DNA of 64,000 nt from assembly GCF_024218795.1 (NCBI RefSeq), contig NZ_CP100400.1:2170001-2234000 (forward strand), read 5' to 3'. Both the position numbers and the translations under genes were made by a program. Positions 1 to 9,254 of the stretch are shown piece after piece. Position 1 is the stretch's first letter. Each line of letters opens with the position of its first letter. This DNA comes from Halorussus aquaticus. GTDB taxonomy: Archaea > Halobacteriota > Halobacteria > Halobacteriales > Haladaptataceae. The notes under the pieces were generated by a model. The model had not been told where the DNA came from. It ran no database searches and saw nothing but the letters and a program-made list of their open reading frames with translations.

Positions 1-575
1 TGGGTGACGTACACCGTCGTGGTGTCGAGTTCGTCGTGGAGTTTGTTGAGTTCGGCGCGCATCTGGACTCGGAGTTTGGCGTCCAGATTCGAGAGGGGTT
101 CGTCCATCAGGAACACGTCGGGGTCGCGGACGATGGCGCGGCCGAGGGCCACGCGCTGTTGCTGGCCGCCCGACAGTTCCGAGGGCCTGCGGTCGAGCAG
201 TTCCCCTATCTGGAGGAGTTCGGCCGCCTCGGCCACGCGCTCCTCGATGACTTCCTCGTCGGTCCCCTGCTGTTCGAGACCGAAGCGCATGTTCTCCTCG
301 ACGGTCTTGTGGGGGTAGAGCGCGTAGTTCTGGAACACCATCGCGATGTCCCGCTCGTAGGCGCGCCTGTCGTTGACCACCTCGCCGCCGATAGAGACGA
401 GACCGTCGGTGGCGCGTTCGAGACCGGCGACGAGTCGCAGCGTCGTCGTCTTGCCGCATCCCGACGGGCCGACGAGGACCGTGAAGCTCTCGTCGGGGAT
501 GTCGAGCGAGACGTGATCGACCGCGACCACGTCCTCGAACTCCTTGACCAGTTCGTCGAGCGTTACTTCGGCCAT
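1..575 (-). CDS. Sugar-type ABC transporter ATP-binding protein (partial, C-terminus cut by window edge)
   Basis: This is the ATPase of an ABC importer for a sugar or similar solute (MalK/UgpC type). The visible 191 residues hold Walker [10 protein letters not shown] (about 36-44), a Q-loop in VFQNYALYP, the signature [14 protein letters not shown] (about 133) and Walker [14 protein letters not shown]. MalK-type proteins are usually about 360-380 aa, so roughly half, including the regulatory OB-fold domain, lies beyond the left edge. The ATG at 575 sits 10 bp after the upstream permease stop, making it the last visible gene of a minus-strand operon: binding protein, two permeases, ATPase. The substrate cannot be read from sequence. 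Confidence 0.93.
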   Translation of the reverse strand, partial: MAEVTLDELVKEFEDVVAVDHVSLDIPDESFTVLVGPSGCGKTTTLRLVAGLERATDGLVSIGGEVVNDRRAYERDIAMVFQNYALYPHKTVEENMRFGLEQQGTDEEVIEERVAEAAELLQIGELLDRRPSELSGGQQQRVALGRAIVRDPDVFLMDEPLSNLDAKLRVQMRAELNKLHDELDTTTVYVT

Positions 576-585
576 GTGTTTTCCC

Positions 586-1506
586 TCATTCCTTGACAGC
601 TCCTTGAGTCAGTCCGCTGACGATGTACCGCTGGAAGAAGAGGCCGAACAGGATGCCCGGCAGGGCCGCAATCATCCCGCCCGCGGCCAGATGCGCCCAA
701 TCGACGAAGTCGTCGGCGACGAACAGCGAGACGGCGATTGGGAGCGTCTGGGCCTGCTCGGACGAGGTGAGGACGAGCGCGAAGACGAACTCGTTCCACG
801 AGAAGATGAACGCCAGAATCGCGGTCGCCGCGATGCCGGGCTTGGCGACCGGGAGGATGATCTTCACGAACCCCTCCCACGTCGAACAGCCGTCTACCTG
901 TGCCTGCTCGTCCAGACTCCGGGGGACCCCGTCGAAGTAGTTCTTCATTATCCACACCGCGAACGGGAGATTGAAGAACGTGTACGTCAGGACGAGCGCG
1001 ATTCTCGTGTCGTAGAGACTGCCTGTGAGACCGCCGACGAGCGGCGGCTGAGACATTATCTGGAAGAACGGGACGATGAGCGCGATGGGCGGAATCATCC
1101 GCGCGCCGACGATGGAGAGGAGCAACGCCTTGTTGCCGAGGAAGTCGTACCGCGAGAACGTGTAGCCAGAGACTGTCCCGAGCGAGACGACGATGACTGT
1201 CGTGACGCTCGCTACCACGAGACTGTTGAAGGTGTACAGCTCGAACGGCCGATTGGCGAAGATTTCGACGTAGTTCGACACCGTCGGCTCGGCCGGGAAG
1301 AACGTCACGGGGAGGCTAACCACCGCCGACGTCGGCTTCAAGCTGGTGACGAAGATGTAGTAGATGGGGAACCACACCACGAACACGTACAGGCCGAGCA
1401 GGCCGTAGGCGACGAGTCGCTCGCGGACGACGCTCGGCCACTCGTTCTCCGTGTCGAGTCCGAAACTGTCCCGCAATCGGTCCAGATACGATGTTTTCGT
1501 ACTCAT
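586..1506 (-). CDS. ABC transporter permease (MalG/UgpE-like, carbohydrate family)
   Basis: A 306-aa inner permease of the carbohydrate-uptake family with about six membrane segments, starting with a long one ([19 protein letters not shown], about residues 35-53). The cytoplasmic EAA loop that docks on the ATPase is visible as [15 protein letters not shown] followed by PVAKPG. The start codon overlaps the stop of the preceding permease gene as ATGA, so the two are translationally coupled. The same frame stays open far upstream, but that part only overlaps the other permease gene in a different frame and shows no relevant motif, so the ATG at 1506 is the start. Confidence 0.92.
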   Translation of the reverse strand: MSTKTSYLDRLRDSFGLDTENEWPSVVRERLVAYGLLGLYVFVVWFPIYYIFVTSLKPTSAVVSLPVTFFPAEPTVSNYVEIFANRPFELYTFNSLVVASVTTVIVVSLGTVSGYTFSRYDFLGNKALLLSIVGARMIPPIALIVPFFQIMSQPPLVGGLTGSLYDTRIALVLTYTFFNLPFAVWIMKNYFDGVPRSLDEQAQVDGCSTWEGFVKIILPVAKPGIAATAILAFIFSWNEFVFALVLTSSEQAQTLPIAVSLFVADDFVDWAHLAAGGMIAALPGILFGLFFQRYIVSGLTQGAVKE

Positions 1507-2429
1507 GTTTCGTAGGGTGACCCACCGAAGACACTGTACAGCACGGCCACGATGGCGAACGTGACCGCCAGCAGCACGACGCCGAGCGCCGCGCCCTCCC
1601 CGGGCGTGTTGAACACCATCGCGGTGCGGTAGAGCCACGAGGCCCAGACCTCGGTCTCCTTGCCGGGACCGCCCTGCGTCATGACCCAGACGAGGTCGAG
1701 CGCGCGGATGTCGAAGATGATGCGGATGGTGAGCGCGACCAGAATCGAGGGCTTGAGGAACGGGTAGGTGACGTTCCAGAAGCGCGACCAGCGACTCGCG
1801 CCGTCCACTTCCGCGGCGTCGTACAACTGCTCCGGGACGTTCTGGAGGCCCGCGAGCAGGATGATGATGATGAACGGCGTGAACACCCACACGTCCGCGA
1901 TTATCAGCGCCATCATCGCCAGCGTCCCGTCCGACAGGAACGCGATGCGGTCGGCGATCAGGCCCAGTCTCACGAGCACGGCGTTGATAGCGCCGTACTG
2001 GGTCTGGAACATCCAGCGCCAGATCAACCCGCTCATCACGTACGGGAGGATCCACGGCACGATGACCGCCGTGCGCAGCCAGCCGCGACCCGCCAAGTCC
2101 TTGTTCAACAGGATGGCGATACCGAGTCCCAACAGGAACGAGATGGAGACGCTGAACCCAACGTAGACGATGGTGTTCCACGTGAAGTTGACGAACTCCG
2201 GGTTCAGTACCCCGAGCAGACCGTCGCCCAACAGGAGGTCCCTGAAGTTCTCCAGGCCGACGAACTGGCGTTGGCCGGTTATCGGGTCGACGAAGAAGAG
2301 ACTGGACCAGAACAACTGAAGCGTCGGGTAGACGATGATGGCGGCTATCCAGATAAGCGTCGGGCCCAGCGTGAGCGGGACGAACAACCGGTCCAACAGC
2401 CGTTTGAATCGTTGCGTTGACGCTGACAC
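1503..2429 (-). CDS. ABC transporter permease (MalF/UgpA-like, carbohydrate family)
   Basis: A 308-aa permease forming the heteromeric membrane channel with the next gene. It has about six hydrophobic segments (first about residues 17-38, LTLGPTLIWIAAIIVYPTL). The EAA loop is readable as DAAEVDGASRWSRF, followed by the conserved P-L-KPS. It lies 36 bp after the binding-protein stop and overlaps the next permease by ATGA. Family and order match the classical binding protein - permease - permease - ATPase layout of CUT1-type sugar importers. Confidence 0.92.
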   Translation of the reverse strand: MSASTQRFKRLLDRLFVPLTLGPTLIWIAAIIVYPTLQLFWSSLFFVDPITGQRQFVGLENFRDLLLGDGLLGVLNPEFVNFTWNTIVYVGFSVSISFLLGLGIAILLNKDLAGRGWLRTAVIVPWILPYVMSGLIWRWMFQTQYGAINAVLVRLGLIADRIAFLSDGTLAMMALIIADVWVFTPFIIIILLAGLQNVPEQLYDAAEVDGASRWSRFWNVTYPFLKPSILVALTIRIIFDIRALDLVWVMTQGGPGKETEVWASWLYRTAMVFNTPGEGAALGVVLLAVTFAIVAVLYSVFGGSPYET

Positions 2430-2465
2430 GAGTCGAAATCACCTCGGAAGGCGAGGCCTCGGCGC

Positions 2466-3722
2466 TTACAGTATGCCGAGGTTCTCGTAGAGCGACGTGA
2501 CCTCCTCCTGAGCCTGCTGGAGCGCCGCCTGCGGTTCTTTCTCCCCGAGGAGCGCTGGCGTGATCTGGTTCGACAGAATGTCGTCCACCTGCGGTTGCGC
2601 GCGGTAAATCTCGCTCTCGGCGTTCTGCAGGTTGAACTTGTTCACGTCGAGCCACTTGCCGGGATACTTGTCGCGGATTTCCGAGTCCTCGTACACCGCG
2701 GGAATCGCGGCCGGGTTGCCCTCCACGAGCATGTCCGTCTTGCACGACTGGGTCGTGGACATGAACTTCGCGAACCGCTTGGCGGCGTCCTTGTTCTGGG
2801 AGAACGCCGAGACGCTGACTCCGTTCGTGTCTTGGAAGGTGGCGCGGGACTCCGGTCCCTCCGGCGGGCGGGCGACGCCGAGTCGTTCGGCACCCCAGTT
2901 GTCTTCTCCCAGCGCTCGCGCTCCGAGCGGCGTCCACGACTCGACGGTGGCGAACTGTCCGCCGATGAACGCGTCGCCGACGCCGCCTTCGCCCATGCTC
3001 TGGAGTCCGTCGGGGATGACCCCTCGTTCTCGGAGCGGGGTGATGAAGTCCCGAAAGACACCGACGGCGGCGTCACTGGTGAACTGCGGTTCGTTGTTGT
3101 CGTTGAACAACTGTCCGCCCGCTTGGTAGAGGAACTGCTTGAACGTGAACACGTCCTTGTTCGCCCACGTGAAGCCGAACCCGGACTTGTCGCCGCTGCT
3201 CAACTGCTCGCCCATCTGTACGACCTCGTCCCACGTGCTCGGCGGCGAGTCCACGCCCTGTTCGCTCAGATACTGCGCGTCGTACAGGTACGACCCCCAC
3301 TTGCCGAGTTGCGGGGCCATGTAGGTCTGTCCGTCGAAGGTGACGAGGCTCCGGAGGTTGTCCGGAAAGTTACTCATGTGGTCGTCACCGAGTTCGAGCG
3401 GTTCGACCCAGTTGGCGGCGACGAAGTCGCCGAGCCACCACGTCGGCCCGTTGAACGCGTCGGCGTCGCTGCTCTGGTTTCGCCACTGCGTGATGAGCGT
3501 CGTCTTGAGGTTCTGCCACGGCACCTCGTTGACGTTCACCGTGATACCGGTCTCGTCCTCGAACCGGCTGATGTTCTGTTCGGTGCCGGGGTCGAACTCC
3601 AAACTCCCGGCGTTGTAGAACGTGATCGATTGGTTCTGAGCCAGCGCGGACGCACTCCCCGCGATTCCGGCCACACCCGTTGCTCCAGTCGCCTTTAAGA
3701 ACCCTCTGCGTGTCTGTTTCAT
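2466..3722 (-). CDS. Extracellular solute-binding protein of the ABC sugar importer (Tat-exported)
   Basis: A 418-aa substrate-capture protein (family 1 extracellular binding protein). The N-terminus MKQTRRGFLKATG is a twin-arginine signal followed by a hydrophobic Ala/Gly run ending near ASALAQ, so export is through Tat, normal for haloarchaea. I chose the ATG at 3722; an in-frame TTG at 3740 would add six residues before the signal and is less likely. Features such as ITVNVNEVPWQNLKT and the WTPLGARALG region fit sugar-binding proteins. It is the first gene of the importer operon. No lipobox Cys follows the hydrophobic run, so anchoring is unclear. Confidence 0.9.
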   Translation of the reverse strand: MKQTRRGFLKATGATGVAGIAGSASALAQNQSITFYNAGSLEFDPGTEQNISRFEDETGITVNVNEVPWQNLKTTLITQWRNQSSDADAFNGPTWWLGDFVAANWVEPLELGDDHMSNFPDNLRSLVTFDGQTYMAPQLGKWGSYLYDAQYLSEQGVDSPPSTWDEVVQMGEQLSSGDKSGFGFTWANKDVFTFKQFLYQAGGQLFNDNNEPQFTSDAAVGVFRDFITPLRERGVIPDGLQSMGEGGVGDAFIGGQFATVESWTPLGARALGEDNWGAERLGVARPPEGPESRATFQDTNGVSVSAFSQNKDAAKRFAKFMSTTQSCKTDMLVEGNPAAIPAVYEDSEIRDKYPGKWLDVNKFNLQNAESEIYRAQPQVDDILSNQITPALLGEKEPQAALQQAQEEVTSLYENLGIL

Positions 3723-3892
3723 TGCTTCCCCGTGATGCAACGCCCGGATACGATTCCCTTGTTGTTAATTACCGCGGTCAAAGACAACGTCTCACAAGTA
3801 ATATTATCGGCCGGTCGCCGCTCTCAATATCGGTATCGTCGTAGGTACTACGTCCGGGGCACCCCGGCAAATACTGACTGTCACATCGAAGC

Positions 3893-3900
3893 TTTATATG
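3893..3900 (+). promoter_or_regulatory. TATA box of the aminotransferase gene
   Basis: TTTATATG ends 24 bp before the ATG at 3924, the spacing that gives a leaderless transcript in haloarchaea. The same octamer lies before the gene at 9278. Confidence 0.7.
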
Positions 3901-3923
3901 CCTAGTCCCGTTCTCCACTGCAC

Positions 3924-5081
3924 ATGGTATCGGAGCGCGCGACTCGGACGACCCCGTTCGCCGCGATGGACGTACTCGAACGGGCCAATCGCATGGACGA
4001 CGTGGTACATCTCGAAGTAGGCGAACCCGACTTCGACACACCCGCAGCAGTCACCGAGGCAGCAGTCGCGGCGCTCCGCGCAGGCGAGACGAGTTACACC
4101 TCCTCGAAGGGCAAACCGGAACTCCGACGCGCCATCGCGGACTACTACGACCGGCAGTACGGCGTAGACGTTTCGCCCGAGCGCATCGTCGTCACCTCCG
4201 GGTCCTCGCCCGCGCTCTTGCTGGCGTTCTCGACGCTGGTGGACCCCGGCGACGAGGTGGTCCTGACCGACCCCTACTACGCCTGCTACCCGAACTTCGT
4301 CCGCCAGACCGGCGGCCGCATCTCGACGGTGCCGCTGTCGGCCGACGAGGGGTTCCGGCCCCGCGTGAGCGAGTTCGCCCGCGCGATAACCTCTGATACG
4401 GAAGCGCTCTTGCTCAACTCGCCCGCGAACCCGACCGGCGCGGTCCTCGACGGCGGAACGCTGGAGGAACTGGTGGGACTGGCCGACGAGGCGGACGCGA
4501 CCGTAATCTCCGACGAGGTGTACCACGGCCTGACCTACGAGGGCGAGGACCACACCGTGCTGGAGTACACCGACGACGCGTTCGTCCTCGACGGTTTCTC
4601 CAAGCGGTTCGCCATGACCGGGTGGCGACTCGGGTGGATGGTCGCGCCGCCGGAGTACGTCGGGCACGTCAACCGAATCGCCCAGAACACGCTCATCTGC
4701 GCGCCCAACTTCGTCCAGTCGGGCGGTATCGCGGCGCTCGAATCCGGCGCGGACTTCCTCGACGAGGTCCGGAACACCTACCGCGAGCGCCGGGACTACC
4801 TCGTGAGCGAAGTCGAGGACTGGGGCCTGAGCATGGGGTACACGCCGGGCGGGGCGTACTACCTGCTCGTGGACGTGAGCGACCTGCCGGGCGACGCCTT
4901 CGACGCCGCGGACTTCTTCCTCGAAGACGCTGGCGTGGCGATGACGCCCGGGCCGGACTTCGGGACGAACGCCGAGGAGTGCCTCCGAGTGTCGTACGCC
5001 AACAGCGCCGAGCGACTGGCCGAGGCGTCCGAGCGCATCCAGCGCGCTCTGGAGTCCGTCGAGATATCGGCCGCGGACTGA
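3924..5081 (+). CDS. Class I/II pyridoxal-phosphate aminotransferase
   Basis: A 385-aa fold-type I aminotransferase (aspartate/aromatic group). Visible family marks are LEVGEPDFDTP near the N-terminus, Y-T-S-S-KG-ELR for the substrate loop, NSPANPTGAV, SDEVYHGL, and the PLP-binding Lys227 in SKRFAMTGWR. The C-terminal arginine region reads CLRVSYANS. The length is normal. The amino-donor specificity cannot be told from sequence. The gene is divergent from the ABC importer and followed, convergently, by an Lrp-type regulator, a class that often controls amino-acid metabolism. That regulatory link is inference. Confidence 0.93.
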   Translation: MVSERATRTTPFAAMDVLERANRMDDVVHLEVGEPDFDTPAAVTEAAVAALRAGETSYTSSKGKPELRRAIADYYDRQYGVDVSPERIVVTSGSSPALLLAFSTLVDPGDEVVLTDPYYACYPNFVRQTGGRISTVPLSADEGFRPRVSEFARAITSDTEALLLNSPANPTGAVLDGGTLEELVGLADEADATVISDEVYHGLTYEGEDHTVLEYTDDAFVLDGFSKRFAMTGWRLGWMVAPPEYVGHVNRIAQNTLICAPNFVQSGGIAALESGADFLDEVRNTYRERRDYLVSEVEDWGLSMGYTPGGAYYLLVDVSDLPGDAFDAADFFLEDAGVAMTPGPDFGTNAEECLRVSYANSAERLAEASERIQRALESVEISAAD

Positions 5082-5292
5082 CGGGGCCTCCTGACGTTCG
5101 GCGTGGAGACGTGGTTCGAGTTACGGGCGGACGGTTCTCCGTCGTACGTGCCGACGATTTTCTATCGTTTGTGCAGTCGGTGGTCCGAGAACCGGTGATA
5201 TCGAGAGACTCGGCACTCAGCGTCCCGACGAACAGTTCGGCTTCGATGCGGAACGCGGTGTCCACCCCGAGTGAATCGGTTAGTCCGCGGCG

Positions 5293-5721
5293 CTACTTCA
5301 GTCGCTCTTGGAGGAACGACGGGTGTGCGGCCGTCACGCCTTCGATGTCGAGAATCTTCCCGCTGATGACGTCTCCGACCGCGTCCCCGTCCGCGGCGCG
5401 GACTTCGGCCATGAGCATGTGGTCGCCCGACGAGGAGTAGAGGGTCTCGACCTCGTCCAGATTCTTCAACTCCCGAGTCGCTTCGACGTACTCCTCGCTG
5501 GCGACGTCGATACCCACCATCGCGATGGACTTGCTGGAGAGTTTCTTCGGGTCGATTTCGGCGGAGTACCCCACGATGACCCCCTCCTCCTCCAGTTTCT
5601 CGATGTACTTCCGGACCGTGGGCTTCGAGACGTTCGCCCGGTCGGCTATCTCGGCGTAGGACGCCTGAGCGTCCTCTTCGAGGACCGACAGAATGCGGTC
5701 CTCCGTAGACTGCGTACTCAT
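5293..5721 (-). CDS. Lrp/AsnC family transcriptional regulator
   Basis: A 142-aa regulator with an N-terminal helix-turn-helix (about residues 7-55; SYAEIADRANVSKPTVRKYI is the recognition part) and a C-terminal RAM/ligand-binding domain (about 62-140; the GDHMLMAEVRA strand is typical). Such proteins form dimers or octamers and sense amino acids or related small molecules. The gene stands alone, convergent with the aminotransferase, and its likely target is unknown. The lysine- and Glu-rich PTVRKYIEKLEEEGVI helix is well conserved in haloarchaeal Lrp proteins. Confidence 0.93.
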   Translation of the reverse strand: MSTQSTEDRILSVLEEDAQASYAEIADRANVSKPTVRKYIEKLEEEGVIVGYSAEIDPKKLSSKSIAMVGIDVASEEYVEATRELKNLDEVETLYSSSGDHMLMAEVRAADGDAVGDVISGKILDIEGVTAAHPSFLQERLK

Positions 5722-5930
5722 TACCAGTCTATTTCGGATACGGGAAAAAATACCTTCCGAATGGAAAAACGGTTTGCGTTCCGACCGAACGCCGGTTCGA
5801 CTCGGTCGGTCGGGGCCTGATTCGCCGGTGAGCGCTGGAATGGCTCGTTACGTCCGACGAACGACTGCAACCCGTCGAACGATGTGGAACGGTGCGGTCC
5901 TTTTTCGGACACCGCGACCGAAGCGGTCGC

Positions 5931-6137
5931 ATGGCACGACGCTCGCGCCGACGATTCCTACAGGTCTCGCTCGCTGGACTCGCCGCCGGTCTCGCCGGAT
6001 GCGGCATGCCCGGCGGCGGAGAGGAAGGCGGAGAAGAGGGAGGCGGCGAAGAGGGTGGCGGCGGAGAGGAAGGCGGCGAAGAAGAAGGCGGAGAAGAGGA
6101 AGGAAGCAGGGCCGTACCCGTCGCTCCCGACGAGTGA
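5931..6137 (+). CDS. Mini Tat-lipoprotein made only of signal and Gly/Glu linker
   Basis: A 68-aa reading frame beginning MARRSRRRFLQVS, a Tat motif, then a hydrophobic run ending in the lipobox LAGC at about residue 25. The remainder is almost purely Gly and Glu in blocks such as GGEEGGGEEGG, ending SRAVPVAPDE. Haloarchaeal lipoproteins usually have such a linker followed by a folded domain; here nothing follows. An upstream in-frame ATG at 5892 would put 13 residues before the Tat motif and is less likely. It could be a truncated gene remnant or a real acidic surface peptide. The 100-base tract is nearly all purine on the plus strand. Confidence 0.55.
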   Translation: MARRSRRRFLQVSLAGLAAGLAGCGMPGGGEEGGEEGGGEEGGGGEEGGEEEGGEEEGSRAVPVAPDE

Positions 6138-6204
6138 GGCCGTCGCTGTCGGTATTCCAGTAGTCGCGGAAAAATCGTAAAGCGACGGCTCCGACGACTC
6201 GACG

Positions 6205-7140
6205 TTACTTGTGGCGGTCGAGCAGGTCGTAGCTACGCTCCCACTCGTAGTCCTCGTCGAAGTACCGCTCGGCCAGCGGTTCCTCGGGCATGTCGCCCGT
6301 GGCCTGCTTCTCCTCCTGATAGGACGGACGGTCCTCGTCGTGGTAGAACCGACCGGTCAGGACCTCGCCCTCGTAGAGCGCGTCCTCGGCCTTCTGCATC
6401 ATCTCCGAGGCCTCTCCGCGGTCGGTGATGTCGAAGTCGTAGTCGTCGCTGTCCTGCACGTCGATGTACGGGACGTACTGCTTGGCGTCCTTGTTCCACG
6501 TCGGGCACTGCGTGAGGAAGTCCACGTGGGCGAACCCGTCGTGTTCCATCGCCTCCGTGAGAATCTCCTTGGCCTGGTTCGGGTTGACCGCCGCGGTCCG
6601 GGCGACGTACGAGGCTCCGGAGGTCAGCGCGAGCGACAGCGGCCGAATCGGCTGCTTGGCGCTGCCGTGGGGCTGGGTCTTCGACTTGTGACCCTTCGGA
6701 CTGGTCGGGGAGGTCTGGCCCTTCGTCAGCCCGAAGATCTCGTTGTCGAAGACGATGTAGGTCATGTCGTGGTTCTCGCGGGCGGTGTGCATGAAGTGGT
6801 TCCCGCCGATGCCGTAGCCGTCACCGTCGCCACCTGCCGCGATGACTTCGAGGTCGGGGTTGGCCATCTTCGCCGCGCGAGCGACCGGCAGCGAACGGCC
6901 GTGGATGGAGTGGAAGCCGTAGCTCCGGAAGTAACTCGACAGCTTCCCCGAACAGCCGATGCCCGTCACGAGGAGCGTCTCCTCGGGGTTACGACCGACT
7001 TCCGGCATGGCTTGCTTCAGCGCCTTCAGGACGCCGAAGTCGCCACAGCCCGGACACCACGTCGCCTGCGGCTCGATCTCCGGGGTGAACTCGTCTCGGT
7101 CTATCTCGCGGTCCTCGCCGATTGCGTTGAATACACTCAT
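6205..7140 (-). CDS. porB: 2-oxoacid:ferredoxin oxidoreductase, beta subunit (probably pyruvate)
   Basis: The 311-aa TPP-binding subunit of the enzyme that oxidatively decarboxylates a 2-oxoacid to acyl-CoA and reduces ferredoxin, which replaces pyruvate dehydrogenase in haloarchaea. It shows TWCPGCGDFG and GIGCSGK, cysteines of the iron-sulfur site, and the TPP motif GGDGDGYGIGGNHF with Asn downstream, then IFGLTKGQTSPTS. It lies 2 bp after the alpha subunit and has no separate delta ferredoxin subunit, as expected for this two-subunit class. The sizes of both subunits resemble Halobacterium PorAB more than KorAB, so I call pyruvate; 2-oxoglutarate cannot be excluded. Confidence 0.88.
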   Translation of the reverse strand: MSVFNAIGEDREIDRDEFTPEIEPQATWCPGCGDFGVLKALKQAMPEVGRNPEETLLVTGIGCSGKLSSYFRSYGFHSIHGRSLPVARAAKMANPDLEVIAAGGDGDGYGIGGNHFMHTARENHDMTYIVFDNEIFGLTKGQTSPTSPKGHKSKTQPHGSAKQPIRPLSLALTSGASYVARTAAVNPNQAKEILTEAMEHDGFAHVDFLTQCPTWNKDAKQYVPYIDVQDSDDYDFDITDRGEASEMMQKAEDALYEGEVLTGRFYHDEDRPSYQEEKQATGDMPEEPLAERYFDEDYEWERSYDLLDRHK

Positions 7141-7142
7141 GG

Positions 7143-9041
7143 TTAATCACCCGTTGCGGATTCGATGCGAACGTTGTACTCGCTCAGGTCGGTCCCGTCG
7201 CCGATGCGACTCTCGAAGCCGGAGACGACTTCCTCCGGTTCGAAGGGGTTCCCGTCGTACTTGAGCAGGCTGTACAGCTTCTCGCCGAACCGACCGAGCT
7301 GGCCCTGAATGTGTCGGCGGAACTGGGCCGTCGCGTTCATCTCGACGACCAGCGCCTCGTCCACGCTCTCGAGGAACGCGGTCACTTCGTCCTTGGCGAA
7401 CGGCATGATGTCGCTGACGTTCATCGCCTTGACGGAGTGACCGGCCTCGTTCAGTCGGTCCACCGCCTCCTCGGCGACGCCCTTCGTGGAACCGAAGCTG
7501 AGGATGCCGTAGTCAGCGTCCTCCGGACCGTAAACCGGTTGGTGGTCCGCGTTCTCCGCGAGTTCCTCGCGGATGGAGTCGAGCTTGGACATCCGGCGGT
7601 TCATCTGGAGGACGCGGTTGGTCGGGTCCTCGCTGATGTGGCCGACTTCGTTGTGTTCGTTACCGGAGGCGAGGTAGTTCCCGCCCTTCTGACCGGGGAG
7701 CGAGCGCGGACTGACGCCGCCGCGTTCGCCGTCGTCGTCGTACATGTACCGCTTGAACCGACCGGCTTCCTGCACGGCCGCTTCGAGGTCTTCCTCGGTG
7801 ACGACGCTGCCGATGTCGGGGTTCGGCTCTTCGTCGAAGACTTCCTCGGGGACGGTCTGGTGGCCGCCCGAGAGTTTCTGGTCGTAGAGGACGATAGCCG
7901 GAATCTGGTACTCGTAGGCTATCTCGAAGGCCTTGCGGGTCTGCTCGTAACACTCGGCGGCGTCGCCGGGTGCGAACACGACGCGGTTGGAGTCGCCCTG
8001 ACTCGTGTACAGGACGTGTTCGAGGTCGCCCTGTTCGGGCTTGGTCGGCATCCCCGTCGAACCGCCCGCACGCATCGACTCCACGAGGACGATCGGCGTC
8101 TCGGTCATCTCCGCGAGACCGAGCGGTTCGGACATCAGCGCGAACCCGCCGCCGGACGACCCGGACATCGCCTTCACGCCAGCGTGGCTCGCACCGATGG
8201 CCAGCGACGCCGCGGCAATTTCGTCCTCGACCTGCTCGGAGATTCCGCCCATGTCCGGCAGGTGCTGGGTCATGATGGTGAACACGTCGGTCCACGGCGT
8301 CATGGGGTAGCCCGAGATGAACCGACAGCCCTCGTCGAGCGATCCGTAGGCGATGCCGTGCGACCCGGAGACGAGGACCTGCTCCTCGTCGTGGCTTCCC
8401 GTCGGTGCGCGCAGGTCGTGCGTGTGCTCGTAGTCGTCCCGGACGGACTCGTAGGCCTCTTCGAGAATCTGGAGGTTCGCTTCGAGCACGTCGCCGCTCA
8501 TCGCGTCCTCCATCAGGTCCTCGATGTACTGGAGGTCCATGTCGAGCAGCGCCGCAGTGGCACCGACGCCCGCGGTGTTACGCATGACCTCTCGACCGTG
8601 TTCCTTGGCGAGACCTCGGAGGTCGAGGTCGTAGACGTGCCAGTTGTTCTCCTCGACGCGCTCGTCGAAGTTCTCTATCTCGTCGGTGTCGAGCAGGCCC
8701 GTGTCGTACACGATGATGCCGCCCTCGCGGAGTTCGTCGAGGTTCTCGCTCAGCGGCTTTATCTCCTCGTTGCCGTAATAGGCCTCCTCTTGGGGGTTCC
8801 GGGCGAAACTGTCGCCCAGTGCGAGCAGGAAGTTGTAGCCGTCTCCCCGCGACTTTACCTCCTCGTCGCTCGCCCGAATCTCTACGTACGTATGGCCGCC
8901 GCGGATGCGCGACGGGTAGTGTCGGTGCGTGAAGACGTTCAGGCCCGAGCGCATCAGCGCTTTGGCGAAGTTCTGGCTCGTCGAGTCGATTCCGTCTCCG
9001 GAACCGCCCGCGATTCGCCAGATGAGTTCGTCGTTAGTCAT
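7143..9041 (-). CDS. porA: 2-oxoacid:ferredoxin oxidoreductase, fused gamma-alpha subunit (probably pyruvate)
   Basis: A 632-aa subunit with an N-terminal gamma domain (about 1-190, starting at GGSGDGIDSTSQNF) joined to the alpha pyrimidine-binding domain (about 215-600; GNEAIAYG-type region reads VSGSHGIAYGSLDEG, then SGYPMTPWTD). With the beta subunit just downstream it makes the complete haloarchaeal two-subunit enzyme. The ATG at 9041 is preceded at about 9078-9085 by GATTTATC on the minus strand, a plausible TATA element, and by a 6-bp-arm palindrome at 9104-9120. Assignment to pyruvate is by size resemblance to known Halobacterium PorA. Confidence 0.88.
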   Translation of the reverse strand: MTNDELIWRIAGGSGDGIDSTSQNFAKALMRSGLNVFTHRHYPSRIRGGHTYVEIRASDEEVKSRGDGYNFLLALGDSFARNPQEEAYYGNEEIKPLSENLDELREGGIIVYDTGLLDTDEIENFDERVEENNWHVYDLDLRGLAKEHGREVMRNTAGVGATAALLDMDLQYIEDLMEDAMSGDVLEANLQILEEAYESVRDDYEHTHDLRAPTGSHDEEQVLVSGSHGIAYGSLDEGCRFISGYPMTPWTDVFTIMTQHLPDMGGISEQVEDEIAAASLAIGASHAGVKAMSGSSGGGFALMSEPLGLAEMTETPIVLVESMRAGGSTGMPTKPEQGDLEHVLYTSQGDSNRVVFAPGDAAECYEQTRKAFEIAYEYQIPAIVLYDQKLSGGHQTVPEEVFDEEPNPDIGSVVTEEDLEAAVQEAGRFKRYMYDDDGERGGVSPRSLPGQKGGNYLASGNEHNEVGHISEDPTNRVLQMNRRMSKLDSIREELAENADHQPVYGPEDADYGILSFGSTKGVAEEAVDRLNEAGHSVKAMNVSDIMPFAKDEVTAFLESVDEALVVEMNATAQFRRHIQGQLGRFGEKLYSLLKYDGNPFEPEEVVSGFESRIGDGTDLSEYNVRIESATGD

Positions 9042-9103
9042 ATTGGTCTCTCACGGCCGTTAGGCCCAGTGATTGAAGATAAATCGGGGAATCAGTAAAG
9101 CCT

Positions 9104-9120
9104 TTGCTATAGATTAGCAA
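9104..9120. promoter_or_regulatory. Palindrome upstream of porA (possible operator)
   Basis: TTGCTA, five bases, TAGCAA: perfect 6-bp arms, about 20 bp upstream of the inferred porA TATA element (9078-9085). The position suits an activator or repressor of porAB. No known haloarchaeal consensus is recognised. Confidence 0.4.
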
Positions 9121-9246
9121 GGATTGTTCATGAGGGATACGAAGTAATGTCGGCTTTCTCATAAGTCTAGCCCCCGTGTTACCCTCTCGGCGCGTCCGTG
9201 TTTTCAAATCTTCTCCCGATTAATTGCCAAATCTGCAAACACTTAC

Positions 9247-9254
9247 TTTATATG
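9247..9254 (+). promoter_or_regulatory. TATA box of the PKD surface-protein operon
   Basis: TTTATATG ends 24 bp before the ATG at 9278. It excludes the upstream in-frame TTG at 9224, which would lie before the promoter, and supports a leaderless transcript. Confidence 0.7.

Noticed and set aside
36..596. Long plus-strand frames over the ABC transporter genes
   Set aside because: They mirror the minus-strand genes; only the minus frames carry Walker motifs, EAA loops and signal sequences.
1507..2937. Upstream extension of the second permease frame on the minus strand
   Set aside because: It overlaps the first permease and binding protein in the wrong frame and is Arg-rich as expected for a GC-rich shadow; the ATG at 1506 with ATGA coupling is better.
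6009..6110. Repeat-like tract in the mini-lipoprotein gene as a possible CRISPR or satellite
   Set aside because: It is a Gly/Glu codon repeat without constant unit or spacers.
7311..9098. 595-codon plus-strand frame opposite porA
   Set aside because: Antisense to a clearly recognised subunit; no domain in it; a typical open shadow in GC-rich coding DNA.
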